Position numbers and translations under genes: made by a program. DNA of 39,795 bases from Fusibacter paucivorans (GTDB lineage: Bacteria; Bacillota; Clostridia; Peptostreptococcales; Acidaminobacteraceae), in NCBI RefSeq assembly GCF_018390735.1, contig NZ_JAHBCL010000036.1:1-39795 (forward strand), written 5' to 3'. The stretch's first letter is position 1. Every line of letters starts with the position of its first letter. The notes beneath the pieces were generated by a model. It saw only the letters and a list, made by a program, of their open reading frames with translations, was not told the origin of the DNA and did not search any database. Positions 10,672-21,500 of this stretch are shown here, piece after piece.

Positions 10672-12764
10672 TTGCCGCCGCCTTTCATTGGGAATAGAAT
10701 CGTAAACATTGTGCCCTCACCAACTTGACTCTCACACTGTATTATCCCGCCATGGCTCGTCACGATAGATTTTACAATCGCAAGACCAAGGCCAAAGTGA
10801 TTCGTTTCATTATTGCGCGTCACATCAGCACGAACGAACCGATTGAAGATTTGATCAATCTTATCCGCTTCAATACCAATGCCTTCATCTCGAATTTCGA
10901 TCCTGTAATTTGTCAATTCTTCTTTTAAATGAATATAAACCGTTGATCCGTCAGAGCTGTAATCAATTGCATTGTCAATCAAATTGACGAAGAGCCGTTT
11001 GATCTGACCATAGTCACACTCAAACTGTATGTTTTCAGGGATTGTGCAATTGAAATGATGGCTTTGATACTGATATGTGTCAATAACTTCATTTAAAATT
11101 AAATCAAGCGATTCTATATCCTTTTTCGTAGCCTTTCCCTGCTCAATCCTTGCTAAATATAAAATGTTCTCCACCAGATCACTGACGTAATTAACCTTTT
11201 TTAACACGATGTCGATATAATGCGCTTTGCGTTCTTCCTCAATCTTGCCCGTACTGATCAGCTCGATATAGCCTTTGATCACTGTTATCGGCGAACGCAA
11301 ATCATGGGATATATCCGAAAGCAGCTGTCGCCTAAGCACATCCTCTTTTTCAAGTGATTTCAATGAATCCTGCAACTGCATGGTTTTCTCAAACACTACT
11401 TTTTCGAGATAATTCTCATTGACTTCCGTTAAATAAAATCGCCTTGAAAAATCAGTAATAATGAAATATGACATCAGCAGATAAAAGGCAAACTGACCTG
11501 TCATCAATAGAATTTGGTATTGAGACAGCAAGCCAAAGCTGTGATTCGATAAAGAGATTCCAATGAGCAGCCCATATGACAGTATATAGGTTAAAAAAGC
11601 GATATACAAGTATGGCCCACGCTTTTCATCCTGTAAGTACGTTTTTCCCAATAAGGTTAACGCATAGAGCATCAATAACATAACCGCAAATAACAGTACA
11701 ATATAAAAAAGATCAGCTGCTTGTTCTGCCAAGATAACGAAAGCTATACTCAGAATAAGCGCTGCCAAAGTGACTGGTACAAATCTCTTAAAGTGTCTGT
11801 AGACCTTACCTTTTTTAAGATAGAGTATAATCGAAAGCGCACTTAGGTATTGTGTTATTAACGTCGGAAAAGCTTGCAAATACGAGTTGACAATATAGGC
11901 GTTACCTTGTGGGGTAAAATTGATAAAGGGTTCAAAATACGTGATAATAATATAACTGTTTAGAATGCCCGCAATCCCAAGTGTCAATAAAAACAAATGT
12001 TTTTGATTGCGAATAAACAACCCCAAGAGTACTAGTCCCATTGTGCAGTAAAAAACACTGTGAATACTCTTTAGCACAATACGATTATTCCAAAGTTTAA
12101 ATAGGGCGTCATAATCACCAATAAACAGGAATTTCTGTAGCTGTCCACCAATGTGCTCCGGATTACTGATCTGCATGATGAGTATTAATGAATCTAACGG
12201 CTCTAGGCCATTGAACTGTTCCAATCTTATGAGCCGGCTTTCTTTCGCCATTATTGCAGTCCCATCAGATGCAATATTGCCCAATGATGCAACGGATTTC
12301 CCGTTTATGAAAAGAGCAGCCGCACTGTATATTTCCTCGATAAGGAGTCCGCTTACGCCTGACAAATCACCTTCGATTTTAATGTACGCCGTAATCGCAT
12401 CTTCTGGATAATGGTACTGTCGAATGTCATTGTAGGTTAGCCATTTCACACCTGATGCATGATCATCAGCATTGCCGGCATAAGCGTTCATTGCTTCTGG
12501 CGATCGTATTCCATCAACAATCATAAACTTGCCGCTAACATTAATGACATCCTCTTCTATATCATTATGAATTTCCAAAATCCCATTTTCACTTTGAATT
12601 TCTTTTTCACTAAATCTGTCGAATACAAAATAAAACGACAGACACATCATTATCGTAGCAACCGTCAAAATACCTGCTTTTGCCATTTTCATGCGATTTA
12701 AACCCCAATGCCCTAAATTATTGATAAATGATGCCCTTGCCTTTCCTACTATTTTATATGCCAT
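10668..12764 (-). CDS. membrane sensor histidine kinase with 7TM-type sensor
   Basis: A 698-residue kinase. One membrane segment (about 30-50) is followed by an extracellular beta-rich domain (60-225), then about seven hydrophobic helices (235-440), as in 7TMR-DISM receptors. A coiled linker follows. The HisKA domain has the phospho-acceptor H487 in LLSDISHDLRSP. The ATPase domain has an N-box near 594-598 (NLIDN), a G1 box DEGIGIE near 626 and a G2 box GLGLAIVKS. The start is uncertain: the first ATG has no clear ribosome site. An internal Met 24 codons later (12692) sits after a weak GGGG and directly before the first membrane helix. It is coupled to the response regulator gene. The signal is not identifiable. 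Confidence 0.93.
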   Translation of the reverse strand: MAYKIVGKARASFINNLGHWGLNRMKMAKAGILTVATIMMCLSFYFVFDRFSEKEIQSENGILEIHNDIEEDVINVSGKFMIVDGIRSPEAMNAYAGNADDHASGVKWLTYNDIRQYHYPEDAITAYIKIEGDLSGVSGLLIEEIYSAAALFINGKSVASLGNIASDGTAIMAKESRLIRLEQFNGLEPLDSLILIMQISNPEHIGGQLQKFLFIGDYDALFKLWNNRIVLKSIHSVFYCTMGLVLLGLFIRNQKHLFLLTLGIAGILNSYIIITYFEPFINFTPQGNAYIVNSYLQAFPTLITQYLSALSIILYLKKGKVYRHFKRFVPVTLAALILSIAFVILAEQAADLFYIVLLFAVMLLMLYALTLLGKTYLQDEKRGPYLYIAFLTYILSYGLLIGISLSNHSFGLLSQYQILLMTGQFAFYLLMSYFIITDFSRRFYLTEVNENYLEKVVFEKTMQLQDSLKSLEKEDVLRRQLLSDISHDLRSPITVIKGYIELISTGKIEEERKAHYIDIVLKKVNYVSDLVENILYLARIEQGKATKKDIESLDLILNEVIDTYQYQSHHFNCTIPENIQFECDYGQIKRLFVNLIDNAIDYSSDGSTVYIHLKEELTNYRIEIRDEGIGIEADKIDQIFNRFVRADVTRNNETNHFGLGLAIVKSIVTSHGGIIQCESQVGEGTMFTILFPMKGGGK

Positions 12765-12875
12765 TATACCATTTTAAAAGCTGAAATATGGTAATCGTAT
12801 TTTCATACATAGAATCTTTTACATCAAATAAAAATCACCGCTTTTTATTTGATCGAGATTAGTATTGTCCCAAGC

Positions 12876-12912
12876 GAAAGAGCTGATTCCATCCAGCGGA
12901 ATCAGCTCTTAA
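12876..12912 (-). terminator. hairpin downstream of the SPFH gene, probable terminator
   Basis: A perfect 13-bp inverted repeat (12878-12890 and 12898-12910) with a 7-nt loop lies about 70 bp past the SPFH stop. The tail on the minus strand is only moderately T-rich (CTCTTTCGCTT), so efficiency is uncertain. Confidence 0.6.
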
Positions 12913-12981
12913 AATAATGATTAAGATCCATTGCCATACAGTCTTTAAACCGCTTCAACAAAGATCATTTTCTCTTAAACT

Positions 12982-14475
12982 TTATTCTTCAAATGTCTCA
13001 ACGGAATCAACATTCGCTGCATTTGCATTATTGGTGATTGCACTTAAATCCGGTTGGGCTATTTTGCCGCCTATAAAGGCAGATAGTATACCCTTTACAT
13101 CAAGACCTGTCGCATCAGTTACACCGTTCATCACTTGTGTCATAGATTTTGTAATATCACCAACCATTTTAGCATTGTTGCCTTCACCATACATGGTAAT
13201 CGTATCAATGTTTTCAAGTGGTTTAGCAATGTTTGCTGCCACTTCAGGCAATACTTTGAAGAACATCTCGAGGACCGCGGCCTCTTCCATTTTCTTCATG
13301 GCTTCCGCTTTCGCATCGACGCCTTTTGCTTCTGCTAATCCCTTTGCTTCGATACCGTCTGCTTCTGCCATCATGTAGGCCTTTTGAGCATCAGCATCTT
13401 GCTTTTTAGCAAAAGCATTTGCTTCAGCAGTTGCTTTTAAGGCGAGGGCCTCATTTTCAGCTTTGATTTTATCTGCTTCAGAACTCTTTTCTATTTCGTA
13501 TAATTTCGCATCTGCCGATTTTTCTTTTGCATACTTATCAGCATCTGCCTTTTTCTTAATCGTCGCATCCAGTTCTCTCTCCATAATTTGAACGGCACGT
13601 TCTTTTAACTCGATTTCTTTTTCCTGTTTTGCCAAGTTTGCATTTGCACTTGTAATTTCAATGGTTCGACGTTGCTCTTCTTCTTGAATTTTGTAAGCTG
13701 CATCCGCCTGTGCTTTTTTGGTGTCGGATTCTTGTTTCAATTCAGCTCTTTTTATTTCAAGCTGATTATTTTTTATTGCAATTTCTTCTTGTGAAGCCAC
13801 TTCTGCATCATTCGCTTCTTTATTGGCTTGCGCCTGTGCAATCTTAACGTCTCTTTCTGCTTCAGCCTTTACGATTTTGGCATTCTTTTGAATTTTCGCG
13901 ACGTTGTCAATCCCGAGGTCATTGATAACCCCTTCACGGTCTGCGAAATTCTGGACGTTAAAAGATACGATCTCAAGGCCTAATTTTCGCATATCCGGAA
14001 CGGCATTTTGCTGTACTTTTTCAGAAAATTTCTGGCGGTCAGAAATCATGTTCGTCAGTGTCATCGTCCCAACAATTTCACGAATATTCCCTTCCAACAC
14101 ATCCTGAACCATATTGCGGATATAATCTTCATCTTTATTTAAGAAGTTTTCGCTCGCCTTTGCAAGAAGGTCTTTTTCAGATGAAATCTTCACAGTGACA
14201 ACTGAATCTACCAGTACGTTGATAAACTCCTGTGTCGGTACCGCTTCACTCGTTTTAACATCAATTTTCATCGCTCGCAGTGTCAGTCTGTCTTTTCTTT
14301 CAAAAAACGGAATTTTAATAGCCGCTTTCCCGATGACGACTTTTGGTGTTTTCTTTAGACCGGATATGATAATTGCCTCATCAGGTGAAGCCTTTACATA
14401 ACCGGTAATCAGTGTGATGGCAATCAGCAGGATCAAAATGCCTGCTGCCACTAACATTGTGATTAAGTCTCCCAT
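12982..14475 (-). CDS. flotillin-like SPFH-domain protein
   Basis: A 497-residue membrane-associated scaffold protein of the flotillin family, close to the usual length of about 500. An N-terminal hydrophobic helix (about 6-26) is followed by the SPFH/band-7 domain (about 27-200). A long Ala/Glu/Lys-rich coiled coil (about 200-420) follows, with repeated AEA/AKA patterns. A Gly-containing C-terminal tail ends the protein. The start is set at 14475, where GGAGG lies 9 nt upstream. The frame is open 55 codons further up, but that part is AT-rich non-coding-like sequence. Flotillins organise membrane microdomains and are often linked to cell-envelope stress and kinase signalling. Here the gene stands alone, with a terminator-like hairpin downstream. 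Confidence 0.92.
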   Translation of the reverse strand: MGDLITMLVAAGILILLIAITLITGYVKASPDEAIIISGLKKTPKVVIGKAAIKIPFFERKDRLTLRAMKIDVKTSEAVPTQEFINVLVDSVVTVKISSEKDLLAKASENFLNKDEDYIRNMVQDVLEGNIREIVGTMTLTNMISDRQKFSEKVQQNAVPDMRKLGLEIVSFNVQNFADREGVINDLGIDNVAKIQKNAKIVKAEAERDVKIAQAQANKEANDAEVASQEEIAIKNNQLEIKRAELKQESDTKKAQADAAYKIQEEEQRRTIEITSANANLAKQEKEIELKERAVQIMERELDATIKKKADADKYAKEKSADAKLYEIEKSSEADKIKAENEALALKATAEANAFAKKQDADAQKAYMMAEADGIEAKGLAEAKGVDAKAEAMKKMEEAAVLEMFFKVLPEVAANIAKPLENIDTITMYGEGNNAKMVGDITKSMTQVMNGVTDATGLDVKGILSAFIGGKIAQPDLSAITNNANAANVDSVETFEE

Positions 14476-14666
14476 TCGTATGTACCTCCGTAGTCTATAT
14501 GTCTTGTGTGGTGTATCACCTTTCTTATTGTACTTTATTCGATCAATAAAAAAAGGCTTTTTATGGTTTTTTAACATTATTATAATGCTTTGACTATATT
14601 TTACATACGAATGACCTATGCCCCTTATTCCAATGGACACAGCACACCCACATCGTCCGTACCAAA

Positions 14667-14696
14667 TAAAAATCCCATGGGTTTCCCCATAGGATC
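14667..14696 (-). terminator. rho-independent terminator of thrC
   Basis: On the minus strand, ATCCTATGGG and CCCATGGGAT form a stem with one mismatch, a short loop, and a T-run (TTTTTATTT) after it. It ends the thrC transcript about 185 nt past the stop codon, after the two hairpin repeats. Confidence 0.85.
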
Positions 14697-14763
14697 TAAG
14701 TAAGAAGATTTGAACTTTAAGTATTTTTGCAGACGTTCTAACTGCGAAAATACGATGGTGAAA
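14696..14763. repeat. 68-bp hairpin repeat, copy 1 (thrC 3' UTR)
   Basis: A direct repeat of 14801-14868, with only a few differences in 68 bp. Each copy contains an 11-bp inverted repeat (TATTTTTGCAG paired with CTGCGAAAATA, one mismatch), so it folds into a stem on either strand. No coding potential is seen. Confidence 0.85.
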
Positions 14764-14800
14764 ATCGGTTTATGGCAGCGAAGCGATGCCGTAAATCTTA

Positions 14801-14868
14801 CTAAGTAAGAAGATTTGAACTTTAAGTATTTTTGCAGACGCTTTAACTGCGAAAATACGACGGTGAAA
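14801..14868. repeat. 68-bp hairpin repeat, copy 2 (thrC 3' UTR)
   Basis: Second copy of the element at 14696-14763, separated from it by a 37-bp spacer that itself has a small imperfect hairpin (GGCA...TGCC). It begins about 10 nt past the thrC stop codon. Substitutions are in the loop and near the 3' end, while the stem bases are kept. Confidence 0.85.
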
Positions 14869-14878
14869 TCATATACGA

Positions 14879-16372
14879 CTATTTTGTTTCACTTAATATG
14901 GCAAGAATTTCATCTGCCATTGATGCCGGGGTACAAAGTCTGTTGTGACGCACAGCTCTTTCACCTAGCCCATCAATTTGCGCCGGCACATCAACGCCAG
15001 TTTTATCGGACAGCTCTTTAATCAGTTTAAGTTCTTCGATGTCCGTATTGCCAAACAGGGCTTTGTAAACGCTGCCCGTAAATTTAAACGGACTCGCGGT
15101 TGAAAGGATCACGGTCTTTGATTGATCGTCATTTGCCTCTAAATAGTCTTCATAAACTTTATAGGCAACTGCCGTATGCGTATCCAGTACATAGCCAAAT
15201 GTATCATATACTTTCTTTACCGTATCCGTCGTGTCTGCTTCTGAACAGTATGAACTCCAGAACTGATCTTTGATCTTCGCTTTAATAGCATCATTGACTT
15301 CGTATTTTTTCTGTGTCTTCAGCTGCCCCATCAGTTCAGCGATATAGGCGTTGTCCTTATCGCTCATGAAATACAGCAGTCTTTCAAGGTTGCTGGAAAT
15401 CAGAATATCCATTGATGGCGACATCGTTTTCTTAAATTCTCGGTTTATATCATACACGCCTGTCGTCAGGAAATCGTAAAGTACATTGTTTTCATTGGCG
15501 GCACAGATCAGTTTATTGACTGGCAATCCCAATTGTTTTGCAAAGAAACCAGCTAGAATATTGCCAAAGTTCCCCGTTGGTACGACGAAATTAATGGCAT
15601 CACCCATTTGAATTTCGTTCTTTTTAACGAGATCGGCATAGGTTGAGAAATAATATGAAATCTGCGGCACCAGTCTCCCAATGTTAATGGAGTTAGCAGA
15701 TGAGAATTTCAATCCCATGTCACCAAGTTTTTCCCGCAGCGCTAAATCATTAAATATTTCTTTTACAGCAGACTGTGCATCGTCAAAATTACCTTCAACG
15801 GCAACGACATAAGTGTTGTCACCTTCTGTTGTGATCATTTGCATTTCCTGAACTGTGCTGACACCATCATTTGGATAGAAGATGATGATCTTGGTTCCTT
15901 CAACATCTTTAAACCCTTCAAGCGCCGCTTTGCCCGTATCGCCGGATGTCGCCGTGAGGATGACAATGTCTTCCTTCATTTTGCAGTTTGACTGCGCTTT
16001 TTTCATTAAATACGGCAGTATGGAAAGTGCAATATCTTTAAAGGCAATGGTGCTGCCGTGAAAAAGTTCCATAATAAAGCGATCACCCACTTTTACCACG
16101 GGAACAATGCTCACGTCGTCAAATTTTCCGTCATAGGCATTCACAACTGAATCATTAATCTGTTCAGCTGAAAAGTCCGGGAAAAAGAGGCTGAGTATTT
16201 TTTTTGCCGTATCGTGAAAGCCAAAACTGCACATTTCCTGAAGATCGAGTTCGAGCTTGTCAATCTCTCTTGGTACAAATAAGCCGCCGTCATCCGAGAG
16301 GCCTTTAACCACTGCCTCCGATGGGCTCACCTTTACTTGGTTGTTTCGAGTACTTTCATATTTCAATACCAT
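14879..16372 (-). CDS. thrC: threonine synthase
   Basis: A 497-residue PLP enzyme that converts O-phosphohomoserine to threonine, the last step of threonine biosynthesis in the cytosol. It begins with the N-terminal MVLKYESTRN segment typical of threonine synthases and has the family motif DDGGLFVP. The cofactor lysine is probably K112 in GSTIAFKD, and a phosphate-binding SGDTGKAA motif follows near 138. Length and domain order fit the long form of ThrC found in clostridia and proteobacteria. The start at 16372 is chosen because GGAGG lies 5 nt upstream. An earlier in-frame ATG (16426) lacks a site. No other threonine gene is adjacent. Confidence 0.96.
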   Translation of the reverse strand: MVLKYESTRNNQVKVSPSEAVVKGLSDDGGLFVPREIDKLELDLQEMCSFGFHDTAKKILSLFFPDFSAEQINDSVVNAYDGKFDDVSIVPVVKVGDRFIMELFHGSTIAFKDIALSILPYLMKKAQSNCKMKEDIVILTATSGDTGKAALEGFKDVEGTKIIIFYPNDGVSTVQEMQMITTEGDNTYVVAVEGNFDDAQSAVKEIFNDLALREKLGDMGLKFSSANSINIGRLVPQISYYFSTYADLVKKNEIQMGDAINFVVPTGNFGNILAGFFAKQLGLPVNKLICAANENNVLYDFLTTGVYDINREFKKTMSPSMDILISSNLERLLYFMSDKDNAYIAELMGQLKTQKKYEVNDAIKAKIKDQFWSSYCSEADTTDTVKKVYDTFGYVLDTHTAVAYKVYEDYLEANDDQSKTVILSTASPFKFTGSVYKALFGNTDIEELKLIKELSDKTGVDVPAQIDGLGERAVRHNRLCTPASMADEILAILSETK

Positions 16373-16578
16373 TATATCCTCCGAATGATATGTTGATGCG
16401 GACACCAAACTTTTATTATTATCCATGATATAATGCCCACCGTATAATTACAAGTGTCTTCTTATAAATAATACGATTTAATCGCATGGCCATTAACTGC
16501 TTTGCAACACTAAGCAACACTCAATAATACTGAGATAAACAATTACTTATATGCCTTTATTCACATTCATACACACGA

Positions 16579-16962
16579 TTAGTATTCACTGCCGCATTTT
16601 TCGCAAAATTTTTGCTCATTTTCTCTTAAGGCACCACATTTTGAACAAAATTTTGCATGATTGCGCTCAGCTTTTGAAGATTCAGAAACTGATTTGCTGC
16701 GCTTCGATTTCTTTTGATTAACGGCAACTTTTTTATCTTTTTTTACAGGGATTTGTTTTCGTCGATTTTGTATTTGTACAAAAGTAATGACGCCAAAGAG
16801 CAAAAGCAGTATATAGCCCCAACGATAAGTGACCGCAAATAAATAGCCCCATTTACTATTGAAGTAAAACAAGTGATTCCCAAAGACGACATAGGTTGCA
16901 ATACATGAATAGATAAGTAAAATAACAGTCATTGCCATCGTTAATCTAGTTGCTTTTTTCAT
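16579..16962 (-). CDS. small membrane protein with C-terminal zinc ribbon
   Basis: A 127-residue protein with two membrane helices (about 8-28 and 45-63), then a Lys/Ser-rich cytosolic linker (65-100). The C-terminal zinc ribbon has C106, C109, C120 and C123 in the pattern CSKCG...CEKCG. Its start overlaps the end of the upstream Ig-like protein gene by 17 nt, so it is the last gene of that operon. No function can be assigned by homology. The same ribbon type recurs in two other proteins of the cluster, suggesting a shared assembly or regulatory role. Confidence 0.82.
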   Translation of the reverse strand: MKKATRLTMAMTVILLIYSCIATYVVFGNHLFYFNSKWGYLFAVTYRWGYILLLLFGVITFVQIQNRRKQIPVKKDKKVAVNQKKSKRSKSVSESSKAERNHAKFCSKCGALRENEQKFCEKCGSEY

Positions 16963-18454
16963 GATCTTTCTCTTTCCTGATATGTTTGATTATCTTACCG
17001 CCATAAATAACGATGAATATCATACCGACAACAATCAATATCCCTATTTTGATATAGTCCGCCATATCGTTTTTTTTTTGGACCACCGCTGAGTATAATG
17101 ATACATTGCCCGCAATATCAACTGCTTTAATAACGATTGGATTATCACCCGGTACCAGCATTTGCTCGATGCTAAAACTGTTGCCTATTTTCTCAACTTC
17201 ATTGTCATTGCAGTAAAGCGTTGCCCCTGCTTCGGTATAACCGTCAATGTAAATCAAATCAGATTCAACCACCTTGCCATTGACATCTTCACTGATTGAA
17301 AGCTGTGGTGCGGTAGTATCCACGTATAACCTTTTGGGAAATGTAATCATATTGCCCGCTTCATCTTGAATGAGAAATACAATACTGTTATCACCGTCTT
17401 CCAGCGGCAGCAGGTATTCTCCCGGTTCAGTCGCTTCTTCAAGGACACTTTCATCATTAACATACGCATCAATCTTATACGGTCCTCTAAAATCAACAGA
17501 AACAACAACGGCAGTTGTATTAATCGAATCGTTCTCAGGGTAAACAACATTTGCTTCCGGCAGCTCGTCAAAGATGACTTCATGCTTTTCATAATTCCCC
17601 CGTTTGCCGTCGGCATATGTCGCAACAGCTGCCATCACCTTATCATAGCCCTCTGGTCTTGGGGCTATATAGCTGAAATCGTGTGTTAAATCCTCGAAGA
17701 TTATCTGGCCTGTTTCCGGATCGAAGAGCATGACATTGAATAATTCCGATTCGTCCGGCGCCCAAGCAATCAATATATTTTGATTTAACAGGAAAGCCCT
17801 TACCTCCTCTAAACGGTTCTTCGCATTTACATCTTGATAATCAATCACTTCATCTGCATACGCATAAGCGTAAATCCCAGATTCATCAGTCATTTTCATG
17901 TACAAATAATATTGCCCTGTTGCAGTGCCCAAGAGATTGAGCAAGCGTTCACCCTGCGCATCCGAAACAAAACGATCAATCGATTGACCATCATACCCAT
18001 GATCGTCATTGTCCAGGAAAAATTCGCATGTCAGTTCTCCCCGATCACCTGACGCTTGCCATGATGCCGTATAAGCATGGTCTTCCTCAGATACGTTTAA
18101 CACATCAATATTCAAGGCCGTCGGGATCTCCCCTCCTGAAATATTGACCTTGCCTAGTCCATCACCTTCTATTGCAATTGTCCATTTGCCTACCGAAGCA
18201 TTTCCTACATTGATGAGGATTCGCCCAGGCAGTTCAGACGTTCTTTCAGGCGTCGAAAGATTCCCAAACGTATTGCCCTCGGGGGATGTAATCGTAACGG
18301 TTCCCGTTTTTTCAATATGCTCCCAATCTACTTGAAATACACAATTCTGATAGGGTTCATCCATTTCATATACAATCTCTGCCCTGCCCGCAAAGGATGC
18401 TGAAAATGACAGCAGAATACACATTGTGAATAGACAGCCTATTATTTTTTTCAT
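16946..18454 (-). CDS. secreted, membrane-anchored protein with Ig-like domains
   Basis: A 502-residue protein with an N-terminal signal peptide (MKKIIGCLFTMCILLSFSAS). A large extracellular beta-rich region contains at least two Ig-like modules with the DEAGN/DIAGN turn near 360 and 440. A C-terminal membrane helix (about 470-490) and a short basic tail follow. The start at 18454 has AAGGAGA upstream; the longer frame start at 18475 is less likely. It follows the VWA gene by 50 nt and overlaps the next gene, so it is part of the same operon. It probably displays an extracellular binding module next to the VWA protein. The ligand is unknown. Confidence 0.85.
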   Translation of the reverse strand: MKKIIGCLFTMCILLSFSASFAGRAEIVYEMDEPYQNCVFQVDWEHIEKTGTVTITSPEGNTFGNLSTPERTSELPGRILINVGNASVGKWTIAIEGDGLGKVNISGGEIPTALNIDVLNVSEEDHAYTASWQASGDRGELTCEFFLDNDDHGYDGQSIDRFVSDAQGERLLNLLGTATGQYYLYMKMTDESGIYAYAYADEVIDYQDVNAKNRLEEVRAFLLNQNILIAWAPDESELFNVMLFDPETGQIIFEDLTHDFSYIAPRPEGYDKVMAAVATYADGKRGNYEKHEVIFDELPEANVVYPENDSINTTAVVVSVDFRGPYKIDAYVNDESVLEEATEPGEYLLPLEDGDNSIVFLIQDEAGNMITFPKRLYVDTTAPQLSISEDVNGKVVESDLIYIDGYTEAGATLYCNDNEVEKIGNSFSIEQMLVPGDNPIVIKAVDIAGNVSLYSAVVQKKNDMADYIKIGILIVVGMIFIVIYGGKIIKHIRKEKDHEKSN

Positions 18455-18504
18455 GAAATCTCCTTCCTTTACCATCTGATAAAATACGTTTCAAGTGATG
18501 ACTA

Positions 18505-21500
18505 TCATAATGAAATTGTTTCAACATGGAATCTTCTCCACAAAACAGGTGAACCGACATCATCATACCAACATTTATGCAGGATCTCGCTGTTGCTGAG
18601 TTCAATACAATAGTAGCTGCCATCGTATTTTGCCATGAATGCGATCCTGCTCTTGCCATTAACATGATAGTTCAACCATCCAGAGTCAACGTTGCCATTG
18701 GCTTCAATCGCCAGTTCTAAAGCACTCCATGTGGATTCAAAATCGAGTCCGAGATCTCCTGCCATGGCAATATCAAACATTGCAATTTCTGCCGATACCT
18801 TTGAATTAAGCGCTATCCCATCCTTACCGAATTGGATAGCAGCATCTGCAAGTTTTGTCTCCAACAGTTTAAGATCAGCAGACGCTTTAAAACTCATATT
18901 GGTAAAATTTAATGCGATTTCACCATTGTCTACTTCGCCTAGATCAGCCCATTCTCTCATGTTCTTCGGCACACTTATATGAAGCGATTTAAACAGGTTA
19001 ACACCTGCATGCATTTGTCCAATAAGTTCCTTATCCTTTCGCTGAGCTTCATTGCCAGCATGCGCAAACAATGTATCCCGGACATTACTCGGAACCCATT
19101 CACTGTCGATGAAAAAGCCACTCAGCCCTTTCGCCTTTAACCCTAATTCATCAATAAAAAGAATGTTGTAAATTGGTATGCCACCTGCTAATTGAGCGTT
19201 TATACCAATTTCGTCCGGGCACCAGTAGTAGGATGCAATATGGCCGCCCAACCTTTCCAGCCCTCTGGTAATATTCGCAAAATTAAATTGGCCCCCTAAC
19301 TTCCAGTATTCATGCGTTTCATCCAGTGAATTAAGTTTTAATGTGACTTCATTAAGGCCAAATTTGCCAAATTGAATAGAATCATTGACAGCTAACGTTG
19401 CTTCAAAACCAAATATGATATCGTTAGCGGTTAATGCAATCGATGCGGAGCCTTTCGTTGCCTTTGGCTGGAACTTAAATGCATTATTTCGACTTACCGT
19501 ATCGGCAGCCGAAGCCGCCGCGCCGTTTTCACTTCGACTTGATGCAGCCATGCTCGTCAACCCTGATTTTACAGATTCAATAATCATCAGAGGATTAACT
19601 TCAGCAACGTTCAAGTGCAGTTTATCAGGGTATAATTCGATGTCGGCGACTTCAATATCTGCCATGAATGGAATCTTAAAATCGAATTTATGATCGGTCC
19701 TGTTAAAATCGGTATCACTACCTCTGATTTTTAGTGCATACGCACCTTCTGCAACCACATAATCCTTTCCGTTCATCACAATGTTCGCAAACGTTTGGCG
19801 TCCCACATGGCCGCCTGATGCCTGCGAATAGGAAATATACAGCTTGCCTTCGCCGTATAAGTTGCCGTTTTCCCCGATATCGGTGATGCCCTCCGGACTA
19901 ATGGCAAAGTCGTTTGGGAGATTATAAGCTTCAATTTGCAGCTCTTGATCAATATGTAAGAAACCATTGATCATGACATTTCCAGAAGCGATAAACTGAT
20001 TCGTACCAACCTGTCCGATGGTATCTGCGGTAATCAGCTGATCACCCAATTTAACTTTCGTTGTTGTTCCCGCTCGATAGACATTGAGTCCCTCATTCTC
20101 TATTGCTGTTCGTCCGCTTTCTAAGATCGCACGAACACGATACTGCCCGGAACCCATTTGAGCTTCCAGTTTTCCCTTGGCCAAAGATGGACTGACGACT
20201 TCAATATTTGTTAAAGCGCAATCGCCAATGCTAATCGTCATCCCTTCCTCAAACCCTACGCCGGACAGCGTTAGCTCAGTACCTTCTGCCACATTGGCAA
20301 TCGAAAGATTTCTGGGCTGAATCCCAGTGATTACAAAGGTATCCTCATCAACTTTTATGACGTCATTTTCATCTTCATCCTCATTCTGATTTTCACCTTC
20401 AGAATTTTCTGAATCTAGGGGGTTTACCCAATACTTCTTATTGGATGACAGCTGGTAATCCTTCAGTGTAATCATTAAATTTCTAGGATCGGTCTCGATA
20501 TCGTCCTTAACGGTATACCGGAAGCAGTAATTGTTCGCAATGTATTTCTGTATCCTTGCAAATACATTTTCAAGTTCGATGGCGCCACTGGCATAAACAT
20601 ATTGGCCACCGGTTGCCGTTGCGATGTCACTTAGATATGCCGTGTTCACATCCCCTAGTCCGACTGTAAAAATCACAATATTGTTTTGGATAGCCTTTTG
20701 AACCATTTCGCCCATTTGATCCGGATAACCATCTTGACCATCACTCATCAGTATGATTGCCCGCTTTGATTGGCTCTGTTTCAGAATATCAATCCCCGTT
20801 TTTAAACCACTGGGGATATTCGTCCCGCCGCCAATGCGAATGCTGTCTATCCCGGTAATTAATTGATCCTTGTCATTTGTACTGGGCACTACGATACTCG
20901 ACGATGCATTGTATTCGACAACAGCAATTTTATTATGCCAAGTATCCATATTCTCAATACACGTTGTTGCCGCAATTTTCAATTCGCTGAGCGGCTGTCC
21001 CGACATACTGCCGCTTGAGTCTAATACGAATACAATATCCGTTTTCTTTTTATTATCTTGATTGATGATTTCAAAGTCGGCAATCTCGTACTGTGTGTCC
21101 ATCAATGCAAAATTTTCTGCTGCAAAATCATTGATGAATCCAAATAGCCCTTCTTTTTTTTCACTGATATTGACATATGCTTTTACTTCAGGATATTCGG
21201 AGACGTCAATGTCGCTGATAAACATCGACATCTTTTCATATTTTAAGGTAGATGCCATATAATTGGAAAACCTTTGGTTTACGGTTGCTTTTGATAGACC
21301 TACGACACCTTGACTCTGCGCTTCAACGAGCTTATCGACAGCAGCTGCCAACGCTGTATTCCCCATATCAGAATCCGCCTGATTGTTCGCATCAATAACC
21401 GACATGAGCGGCGCCTTTAAAGGGGATGATGCCATCATATGTTCCTGATTTTGAATGAGCTGATTGATATATGCCTTGGATTTTTCTCTTTCGTCAACGG

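Noticed and set aside
14476-14640. N-terminal extension of the SPFH protein by 55 residues
   Set aside because: The extension has no ribosome site and is AT-rich non-coding-like sequence. GGAGG at good spacing supports the start at 14475, directly before the membrane helix.
14764-14800. tRNA-like or RNA gene between the two hairpin repeats
   Set aside because: Only a short imperfect hairpin fits. There is no cloverleaf and no conserved T-loop.
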